From Cytophagales bacterium (GTDB lineage: Bacteria; Bacteroidota; Bacteroidia; Cytophagales; Cyclobacteriaceae), in the NCBI GenBank assembly GCA_022360015.1, contig JAKSDQ010000117.1, forward strand, positions 1 to 64,000: a DNA stretch of 64,000 nucleotides, read 5' to 3'. The notes beneath the pieces are model-generated. The model was not told where the DNA came from. It did no database searches and saw only the letters and a program-made list of their open reading frames with translations. Shown here piece by piece: positions 27,306 through 34,361 of the stretch. The translations under genes were made by a program, and so were the position numbers. Each line of letters opens with the position of its first letter. Within the stretch, counting starts at the first letter, position 1.

Positions 27306-28328
27306 ATGAAGCCTTTAAACCTAGATCTTATTTGGACTGGTATTGCCAAGTTGCACCAGTCATTGAAGCTGCTTACAACCCCTTTCGAGTTTGCTGTGTT
27401 AAGTTTTGAGGAAAAAGATGTAGACGTGTATGTTAATGCACTGACAAAATCCATCAAAAGCTCTCCCAGCATCGTGGTTTCACAACAGGTTATGGAAAAC
27501 CTCAATGGCTTACATACCAGATTTGAGCCTGATAGCCTGACTGAAGTACATTTAAGGAAAACCAGTTACATAACAGATGAACATGTTGGTTTTGTGAAGC
27601 AATATATACCCTATGCCTTATTGCCCTTGTATGCCAATAAGGAACAGCGCACCATTACTATTTCTCATTTCGCACAGTCTCTGGACGGTAAAATTGCCAC
27701 GAATGAAGGTAATTCCAAATGGATAGGTAACAAAGAGAACCTCATCCACGCCCATAGAATGCGGGCACTTTGCGATGCCATTTTGATTGGATCAAATACA
27801 TTGATCCATGACAATCCATCCCTAACAGTCAGAAATGTACCAGGCAATGATCCCGTGAAAGTGGTAATTGGCCAATCCAGCGAATTGAATTTCACTAAAC
27901 TGCTGGAAAATAACGCCAGGGTCATCTATATCACTAACGACAGGAACAACTGCCGGACAGGACGTGTAGAAACCATCGGTGCACCGGAAATTCATGGTAT
28001 GCTGGATTGTGACAAAATACTGAAAAAACTTTACAAGCGGGGCATTCACTCCCTTTACATTGAAGGTGGCAGTAAAACAGCTTCAAATTTTCTGATAAAT
28101 AACTCAATTGATATCGTCCAATTGCATATTGCCCCACTGATCATGGGTTCCGGGATTGTCAATTTCAGTTTGCCTGAAATAAAGGCGATCAATGAATCCA
28201 TTTCATTTAAAAAATTCAACTTTACCCCGGTAGGAAGACATATAATGTTTACCGGCGAGGTTAAACGGCACCAAATCCCATGGAAACAAAAGCACTCTGG
28301 CACCTGTCCGAATCCTGTACAGTATTAA
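27306..28328 (+). CDS. RibD-type reductase with unknown N-terminal domain, no deaminase
   Basis: A 340-residue protein. Residues about 115-325 match the RibD C-terminal reductase (DHFR-like) fold: FAQSLDGKIA (122-131), HAHRMRALCDAILIGSNT (148-165), YIEGGSKTASNFL (251-263) and IAPLIMGSG (275-283). The first ~110 residues match nothing I recognise and lack the HAE and PCxxxGxxxPC zinc motifs of the RibD deaminase. By family, it should use NAD(P)H to reduce the ribosyl side chain of the RibA product. The 3' end overlaps the next gene by 49 bases. Confidence 0.83.
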   Translation: MKPLNLDLIWTGIAKLHQSLKLLTTPFEFAVLSFEEKDVDVYVNALTKSIKSSPSIVVSQQVMENLNGLHTRFEPDSLTEVHLRKTSYITDEHVGFVKQYIPYALLPLYANKEQRTITISHFAQSLDGKIATNEGNSKWIGNKENLIHAHRMRALCDAILIGSNTLIHDNPSLTVRNVPGNDPVKVVIGQSSELNFTKLLENNARVIYITNDRNNCRTGRVETIGAPEIHGMLDCDKILKKLYKRGIHSLYIEGGSKTASNFLINNSIDIVQLHIAPLIMGSGIVNFSLPEIKAINESISFKKFNFTPVGRHIMFTGEVKRHQIPWKQKHSGTCPNPVQY

Positions 28329-29245
28329 AAACTGCCGAGATCGAGCCCCGGAATCATTCGTGTTTGATTAAAAGCCGGTATTCATTGATCAGCACAGGAA
28401 CCGAACGTCTGATCGCCCAGGGTAAAGTACCTGAAGAATTGCATGAAGCGATGAAGGTCCCTTACATGCAAGGAAGTTTTAACTTTCCGTTGACCTACGG
28501 CTATTCCATCGTGGGGGAAATCATTGAAGGGCCGGAATCACTAACAGGAAATTTTGTGCATATAATGCACCCACACCAATCGTATTTCTATGCCCATAAA
28601 AAAGATTTTACCGTTTTGCCGGAGGGTGTCCCGGTCAGAAGGGCCATTTTAGCCAGCAATCTGGAAACGGTAATCAATGCCATCTGGGATGGTAAAGTGA
28701 TGTTGGGTGAAAAAATCCTGGTGGTAGGGTTTGGCATTATTGGTGCCTTGTTATGTCAGGTGCTAAGCACTTTTCCTGCCATGAAGCCGGTGGTGCTTGA
28801 AAAAAATAAATTCCGGTATAAAAAGGCTCAGTCACTGGGTTTTGATGTGATTACTTCACCTTCGGAACCAAAGGCTTCTTATGATTTGGCATTTAATACA
28901 AGTGGTAATGAGCACGCTTTGCAGATCTGTATCGATCATGTTGGTTATGAAGGCAAAGTAGTTGAACTGAGCTGGTATGGAAACCAAAATATAAATATCA
29001 ACCTGGGTAGCAGTTTTCATCACCTTCGAAAAAAAATCATTAGCTCCCAGGTATCCCAAATTCCCGGTCATATGCGCAACCGGTGGGATCATAATCGTAG
29101 AAAAAGACTGGTTATTGATATGCTGAATGATGCGCGTTTTGATGAATTACTGTCCGAAGAGATTGATTTTGACGACTCCCCGGAATTTTTTCAACGCTTA
29201 AGAAAGAGGCCTGTTGACCCTATAGCGACTATCATAAAATATTAA
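28280..29245 (+). CDS. BchC-like medium-chain dehydrogenase/reductase
   Basis: A 321-residue protein of the medium-chain dehydrogenase superfamily. An N-terminal part with STGTERLIAQGKVP (39-51) and FPLTYGYSIVGE resembles the bacteriochlorophyllide dehydrogenase BchC group. The Rossmann motif ILVVGFGIIGALLCQ lies near 145-159. The Cys and His ligands for zinc of classical alcohol dehydrogenases are not seen in the usual places, so the name 'zinc-binding' may not apply. The ATG at 28280 lies 49 bases inside the preceding gene and three bases separate its stop from the QueD-like gene. The substrate is unknown and may be the product of the neighbouring enzymes. Confidence 0.82.
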   Translation: METKALWHLSESCTVLKTAEIEPRNHSCLIKSRYSLISTGTERLIAQGKVPEELHEAMKVPYMQGSFNFPLTYGYSIVGEIIEGPESLTGNFVHIMHPHQSYFYAHKKDFTVLPEGVPVRRAILASNLETVINAIWDGKVMLGEKILVVGFGIIGALLCQVLSTFPAMKPVVLEKNKFRYKKAQSLGFDVITSPSEPKASYDLAFNTSGNEHALQICIDHVGYEGKVVELSWYGNQNININLGSSFHHLRKKIISSQVSQIPGHMRNRWDHNRRKRLVIDMLNDARFDELLSEEIDFDDSPEFFQRLRKRPVDPIATIIKY

Positions 29246-29248
29246 CCT

Positions 29249-29626
29249 ATGTACACCGTAACAATAAGAGATCATATAATGATTGCTCATTCCCTCAAAA
29301 GTGAGGCATTTGGTCCCGCACAAAAAATGCATGGGGCCACCTATGTTATTGATGCAACCTTCCAGTCAAATAAGCTGGGTCAAAACAACATTGTCATTGA
29401 CATCGCTCTGGCTCAACAAGTCCTGAAAGACATCATAGCGCCACTCAACTATCAAAATCTCGACGAATTGCCTCAGTTTAAGGACATTCTGACAACCACT
29501 GAGTATTTGGCTTACTATATCCATTCCAAAATTGCTGAGAAGGTAAATACACATTTTAGCGGAAACCTAAGGGTAAACCTGGGGGAGTCTCATGTAGCCT
29601 GGGCAGGTTATGAGGCCAGGGTCTAA
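29249..29626 (+). CDS. Diverged QueD/6-pyruvoyl-tetrahydropterin synthase-like protein
   Basis: A 125-residue T-fold protein, the length of QueD. Retained features are His14 (AHSL), His28 (MHGATY), Asp51 (IVIDIA), the TTTEYLA pattern with Glu85, and Glu113 near the C-terminus for base binding. Lost are the catalytic Cys (Ala24 at the CxxxHGH position), the third zinc His (Ala30) and the Asp-His pair of the LDHxxLN motif (Asn67-Tyr68). By comparison with the family, normal pyruvoyl-tetrahydropterin or carboxytetrahydropterin synthase chemistry is therefore unlikely. It may bind a pterin-like ligand or catalyse a different reaction in this cluster. Confidence 0.85.
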   Translation: MYTVTIRDHIMIAHSLKSEAFGPAQKMHGATYVIDATFQSNKLGQNNIVIDIALAQQVLKDIIAPLNYQNLDELPQFKDILTTTEYLAYYIHSKIAEKVNTHFSGNLRVNLGESHVAWAGYEARV

Positions 29627-29638
29627 AAACACCGGAAG

Positions 29639-30676
29639 TTGAAAAAATCACTCGTTATATTAACAGACCGACTCGGACTAAACTTTTCCGGAGGCGCGAT
29701 TGCCACCTGCAGGATTTTTGAGCTTTTTCAGCACGAATTCCAGGAAATCATTGTCATTGCCCACCAGGTGGGTGTACATAACTTCCTACACCTAAGACAT
29801 TTGAGGTACCGGCGTATTTTCGGGGCATTAAAACATCTTAGAAACCTCAAAAAAAAGCCCGGTCTAACCTTCTACGGGGATTTTTATATGGCCTATTATT
29901 TCATTCTTGCCGGGGTTCCTTTTTATTTTACCTATCATGACAATTGGCCAGCTCAGAAAAAACTAAATACTGTGTCGCATGTAAAATCATTTTTTTATAT
30001 CCCGGTTTATCAATGGATATTTAAAAAGGCAACGGCCCTGATTAACGTATCTGATTATTCATATGCATACAATGCTGCCATGAATAAAAATAACTTTCTA
30101 ATTCGTAACGGGATCAACACGGCGATCCATAAAACCCGGTGTGAGGCCATTGTTCCGGGCCAGGTAGTCAGAATAATGATGTCCGGCAATATCGATGAGC
30201 GAAAATTTGGGTTAGCAGACATGCTTTTTGATACATTGCAGACGTCTAAAAAGCTGCCTCCTCTTGAAATTCATATATACGGACATCCGCAAAGTACCGG
30301 AATACTGAAAAAACTTTCTCGTTATAACTTTGTGAAGTTGATGGGATTTGCGCGTGAAATGGACTTTAGTCCTTATCAATTATTTCTTTCGGTATCACAA
30401 ATGGAAAACTTGTCAATTGCCGTCTGTGAGGCCCTGGCCAATCATACCCCGGTGGTAGCATTTGACGTAGGGGGGCTCAGTGAGGTGGTAAAAAATGGAA
30501 AAAACGGATTTTTAATAGAAAAATTTGATATTTGTGCAATGGCTGCCACCCTGAGTAAAATTGTGCAGGGACAAATAAGGTTTCAGTTTGCAAAGGATAA
30601 TCTTTTGGCATATAATTGGACCCTAGCTGCAAACAGATACCGGGAAATATTAATTCCCGAAAGCAGCGAAAAATAG
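29639..30676 (+). CDS. GT4-type glycosyltransferase
   Basis: A 345-residue cytoplasmic or peripheral-membrane protein with a GT-B fold. The C-terminal half has the group 1 pattern RIMMSGNIDERKFG, EIHIYGHPQSTGILKKL and ENLSIAVCEALANHTPVVAFDVGGLSEVV, with the conserved Glu region for the sugar-nucleotide. The start is TTG with no better ATG near. It lies 12 bases after the QueD-like gene, close enough for one transcript. It probably glycosylates the product of the upstream enzymes or a lipid-linked acceptor. Confidence 0.85.
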   Translation: MKKSLVILTDRLGLNFSGGAIATCRIFELFQHEFQEIIVIAHQVGVHNFLHLRHLRYRRIFGALKHLRNLKKKPGLTFYGDFYMAYYFILAGVPFYFTYHDNWPAQKKLNTVSHVKSFFYIPVYQWIFKKATALINVSDYSYAYNAAMNKNNFLIRNGINTAIHKTRCEAIVPGQVVRIMMSGNIDERKFGLADMLFDTLQTSKKLPPLEIHIYGHPQSTGILKKLSRYNFVKLMGFAREMDFSPYQLFLSVSQMENLSIAVCEALANHTPVVAFDVGGLSEVVKNGKNGFLIEKFDICAMAATLSKIVQGQIRFQFAKDNLLAYNWTLAANRYREILIPESSEK

Positions 30677-30718
30677 TATTGAAAGGTACAGATCATAACT
30701 TTTTAGGATTTATTTACT

Positions 30719-31444
30719 TTGGAATCAAAAAAGAAACTAACTATTCTCATCCCTGCTTATAACGAGGAAAGGACAATTTGCCAGGTTTTAGATAGAATTA
30801 ACAGCGTCAAACTACTTAATGATACGGAAAAAGAGATTATCATTATCAACGATTATTCAACCGATAACACCGAGGCTGTTGTAAAAAACTACCGGGAGCA
30901 AAACTCCGGTAATCATATCCGGTTGTTTAATCATGAAAAAAATGCAGGAAAAGGTGCGGCTATCCACACCGGCATTAAAAAGGCCACAGGAGATTACATC
31001 ATTATTCAGGATGCCGACCTGGAATACAACCCCATGGAATACAATATTTTATTAAAACCTATCAGCGACGGGATAGCAGATGTCGTGTATGGTTCACGAT
31101 TCATGGGTGGACAGGCCCATCGTGTCTTATTGTTTTGGCATTCTGTTGGCAATAAGTTTTTAACCATTTTATCCAATATGTTTACCAACCTGAATTTAAC
31201 GGATATGGAAACAGGTTATAAATTGTTTAAAACCGATCAATTGCAACAACTGAAATTGAAAGAGAAAAGATTTGGTTTTGAACCCGAGGTGACCGCCAAA
31301 ATAAGCAATTTGCCAAACATCAGGATCTATGAGGTGGGTATTTCTTATTACGGCCGTACTTACCAGGAAGGGAAAAAAATAAACTGGAAGGATGGATTCA
31401 GGGCAATTTATTGTATTCTTAAATACAATTTACTGTCAAAGTAA
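30719..31444 (+). CDS. GT2 glycosyltransferase, polyprenyl-phosphate sugar synthase-like
   Basis: A 241-residue GT-A enzyme resembling dolichyl-phosphate mannose synthase without its membrane tail. Motifs are [13 protein letters not shown] at the start, [29 protein letters not shown], the DxD-like QDADLEYNP and [14 protein letters not shown]. It starts with TTG. It probably moves a sugar from a nucleotide to undecaprenyl phosphate at the inner face of the membrane. The following membrane transferase could then use that product, a familiar two-step pair. Confidence 0.88.
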   Translation: MESKKKLTILIPAYNEERTICQVLDRINSVKLLNDTEKEIIIINDYSTDNTEAVVKNYREQNSGNHIRLFNHEKNAGKGAAIHTGIKKATGDYIIIQDADLEYNPMEYNILLKPISDGIADVVYGSRFMGGQAHRVLLFWHSVGNKFLTILSNMFTNLNLTDMETGYKLFKTDQLQQLKLKEKRFGFEPEVTAKISNLPNIRIYEVGISYYGRTYQEGKKINWKDGFRAIYCILKYNLLSK

Positions 31445-31462
31445 GCCACCAAAATCCCGGTA

Positions 31463-32788
31463 ATGAACCAATTGTTTCAAAAGGTTAGTTCCAGCTTAAA
31501 GCGTAATCCAAATAATATTTTTTTAATACTACTGCCATTTCTGTTATTATATGGGATATTGGTGATTTCCGGGATGAAAGAGGGGCTTCGCAAAGATGAG
31601 TGGCGTTATGTTTATTATGCCCACCAACTGTTGAAGGGAGAATATTCGCCACCTGGCACTGTGTTTTTGTGGAATGGCCCTGGTTACCCCCTATTTTTAG
31701 CACCATTTATTGCAATGGGCTTTTCTTTGGGCGTTTTAAAAATGTTTAATGCGTTTTTCCTGTATCTTTCATTGGTATATTTTTATAAATCGTCCGCTTA
31801 TTTTTTCCCGGGATACATTAGTCTGGTAGTTACAGCTTTATTAGGTGCATATTGGCCGGCCTACGAAATGTTATCCTATCTGATGACAGAGTCCTTCATG
31901 ATTTTTTTAATAACGTTATTGCTTTGGTTCTGCATCAGATTATATATGTCTTCAAATCCTTCAAGTCTGTACATGATGCTATTGGCTGGTTCACTGGCTC
32001 TGGCAGCGCTTACCAAGGTTATTTTTGGTTATGTGCTTTTAGCCATGATACTTATCATGTCCGTGTGGCTGCTGATCAAAAGAAATAGCAAGTTGGTAAC
32101 GGCCGTTAAAGTAATCGTCTTGAGTTTAGTATTTTGTTGGCCTTATCTTATCTATACCTATACAATCTCAGGAAAACTTTTTTACTGGAGCAATGCCGGT
32201 GGTATGCAACTCTACTGGATGTCCACACCATACAAGGGAGAATTCGGTGATTGGATAAATTTCACTTATCCGGTATCAAAACATGAGGAAGTAAACAAAA
32301 TATTCAGATCAAGACATGGAAAAATCATTAACGAGTTGTTTGATTATCCCGACCTGTTTGAAAAACTTGGTCAAGAAGATTTAATAGCGAGATCAAACAT
32401 CTATCAGGATGAAGGTTTCAGGAAATATGCATGGGCCAACATAAAAAGCGATCCTGGTAAGTTTTTAAATAACTGGGTAGCCAACGTATCGCGTATGCTG
32501 TTTGACATCCCTTATTCCTACAAAACGCAAAATTATAAGTTTCTAAAATACATCATTCCTCATATACCTTTGCTGGCAGCCTTGTTATTGGGTTTTGCGA
32601 TATTAGTTTCAGCGCGGCCGAAACTGCCTTTTCCGATCATTTTTCTCATGATTTTTACGGTTGTCTATTTAGGGGGAAGCAGTTTGTTAAGCGCCTATCC
32701 CCGTCAGTTTTATATCACAATTCCCATATTGACGTTTTGGATCGCCATGACACTGGCACCTGTCATGAAAACCCGGAAAGTACAATAA
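31463..32788 (+). CDS. GT39/ArnT-like membrane glycosyltransferase
   Basis: A 441-residue membrane protein with about ten hydrophobic segments. The first loop after segment one has the acidic KDEWRYVYYAHQLLKGEY (about 41-58), the position of catalytic acidic residues in GT-C enzymes that use polyprenyl-phosphate sugars. A soluble loop of about 110 residues lies before the last segments. It is 18 bases after the GT2 gene and likely uses its lipid-linked sugar on the periplasmic face. The acceptor is unknown. Confidence 0.75.
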   Translation: MNQLFQKVSSSLKRNPNNIFLILLPFLLLYGILVISGMKEGLRKDEWRYVYYAHQLLKGEYSPPGTVFLWNGPGYPLFLAPFIAMGFSLGVLKMFNAFFLYLSLVYFYKSSAYFFPGYISLVVTALLGAYWPAYEMLSYLMTESFMIFLITLLLWFCIRLYMSSNPSSLYMMLLAGSLALAALTKVIFGYVLLAMILIMSVWLLIKRNSKLVTAVKVIVLSLVFCWPYLIYTYTISGKLFYWSNAGGMQLYWMSTPYKGEFGDWINFTYPVSKHEEVNKIFRSRHGKIINELFDYPDLFEKLGQEDLIARSNIYQDEGFRKYAWANIKSDPGKFLNNWVANVSRMLFDIPYSYKTQNYKFLKYIIPHIPLLAALLLGFAILVSARPKLPFPIIFLMIFTVVYLGGSSLLSAYPRQFYITIPILTFWIAMTLAPVMKTRKVQ

Positions 32789-32838
32789 CCGTTCTTTAAT
32801 CCTATACACCAAAGCCCACCACATCAGTAATTATAGCT

Positions 32839-33690
32839 ATGACTTCCAAAGCAAATGAAAAATTAAAGAAATACTTTGATCGCAACACCCCCCTATTCAT
32901 AAAAATAGGAAGGTCGTCTGCCTCTGCCAATATACACCGGGCCGTCTGGGGGAATGGCGTAACGAATGACACCGAGGCGATGACATATGTCAACAAAATA
33001 ATACTGGACGAAATTAACAGTACTGATACCTCAGAAACTTTAAGAATACTCGACCTGGGCTGTGGTGTGGGCGCTTCGGTTTTTTATCTGGCTAATGGCC
33101 TTTTGCGAAAGGCTGAATTCACTGGGATAAGCATCAGCAAGGTGCAAATTGAATATGCCCGGAAATTTCATCAACAAAATTACAGCGGGTTGGCATGTGA
33201 GTTTATCGAGGCCGATTTTCATGAATTACCCGACTTACCCCTTTACGATTTCATTTATTTGGTGGAAGCATTTGTGCTTTCTTATGATCCGGACCGGCTT
33301 CTATCAGGTATACAAAAACGCTTAAAGCCGGGGGGAAAGTTAATTATCTGCGATGATTTTCTTACAGAAGGTAATGGCACCAGGGTTGAATCTGATAAAC
33401 TATTAGCTGCTTTTGTAGAGGGTTGGCATATCGGAAGTTTATGGAAGGTTGAAAAACTAAAAAACAAAGCGGAAAACCATGGATTGACGCTGGCCAAAAA
33501 TACGGACCTCACTCCTTATCTGAATCTCTGGACGCTAAGAGATAAAATGGCACATTTTTTTCTGTATTTATATAAGTTATTACCAGTCAAGTCCATCTAT
33601 TGGGAAAGTGTGCGGGGAGGAGACGCACTGCAAAAATGTCTTATAAGAGGATTGATCAATTACAGATTTTTGGTATTCACAAAAAGCTAG
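32839..33690 (+). CDS. Class I SAM-dependent methyltransferase
   Basis: A 283-residue protein. SAM-binding motif I reads ILDLGCGVGASVFYLANG (about 68-85), with EFIEADFHELP and LKPGGKLIICDDF as motifs II and III. The pattern is that of small-molecule C- or O-methyltransferases. It ends in a four-base convergent overlap with the CDP-alcohol phosphotransferase gene and is the last plus-strand gene of the cluster. The substrate may be the cluster product. Confidence 0.85.
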   Translation: MTSKANEKLKKYFDRNTPLFIKIGRSSASANIHRAVWGNGVTNDTEAMTYVNKIILDEINSTDTSETLRILDLGCGVGASVFYLANGLLRKAEFTGISISKVQIEYARKFHQQNYSGLACEFIEADFHELPDLPLYDFIYLVEAFVLSYDPDRLLSGIQKRLKPGGKLIICDDFLTEGNGTRVESDKLLAAFVEGWHIGSLWKVEKLKNKAENHGLTLAKNTDLTPYLNLWTLRDKMAHFFLYLYKLLPVKSIYWESVRGGDALQKCLIRGLINYRFLVFTKS

Positions 33691-34361
33691 GGGCTGATGA
33701 ACCGGTTTTGCCGCCATTGAAAAACAAAGGATTTGCCGAATGAGTAAGTTACAAGGACGGTGGCTATGATCAAGACAGGTAAATAATATTGTTTATCCAA
33801 CAAAAAAGGACTAACCAAAGCCCCCATCATTATGACCGCGATGGTCTTTCTCAGATATGATACCGGTTCAGGGATAGTTTTTTTCCAAAACAGATAACAG
33901 CACAACACAAAAATATAACGCAATAAACCTGGCCATAAAATCCAGTAATCAGCCATTTTGAGGTCATAAACAATGGATGAAAACAACAAAACAAAAAAGG
34001 CGTCAGTTTCACCATCCAGCCTGCCCCCAAATGCCGAGCTCATGGACATTTTTCTTGCTATATACCCATCGACCCCATCCAAGAATAACACGATAACTGA
34101 AAGTATCCCCAATGTAAAATAATCGTATTGGTTATAGCTGAAACCCAACAGGCACAATAATGTTAATCTAAAAATAGTCACCCAGTTAGCATAACCGCCA
34201 ATAGGTTTTAACTCCCTGAACACCGCCTTGTTAATAACTAACATCAGTCCAAATGAGATAATTGCTACTGCAACCAGGATCGCTGTATTACCAAAAATCA
34301 TAAACCCTGAAAAACCGGTTAAGATTAACAATGAGTGGATGAGGTCTTCAGATCGTTTCAT
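33687..34361 (-). CDS. CDP-alcohol phosphotransferase family membrane enzyme
   Basis: A 224-residue membrane protein with about six hydrophobic segments. The full signature of the family, D-x2-D-G-x2-A-R-x8-G-x3-D-x3-D, is visible (DGVDGYIARKM followed by FGGRLDGETDA, about 92-118). Such enzymes transfer a phosphoalcohol from a CDP donor to an acceptor alcohol, as in phospholipid or inositol-phosphate synthesis. The donor and acceptor cannot be read from the sequence. It overlaps the stop of the sulfatase gene start-wise by four bases (ATGA), so the two are coupled. Confidence 0.9.
   Translation of the reverse strand: MKRSEDLIHSLLILTGFSGFMIFGNTAILVAVAIISFGLMLVINKAVFRELKPIGGYANWVTIFRLTLLCLLGFSYNQYDYFTLGILSVIVLFLDGVDGYIARKMSMSSAFGGRLDGETDAFFVLLFSSIVYDLKMADYWILWPGLLRYIFVLCCYLFWKKTIPEPVSYLRKTIAVIMMGALVSPFLLDKQYYLPVLIIATVLVTYSFGKSFVFQWRQNRFISP

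Noticed and set aside
29249-29626. Assigning the gene as queD for queuosine synthesis with queE at 58394-59026
   Set aside because: Key catalytic residues are missing and the two genes are about 29 kb apart.
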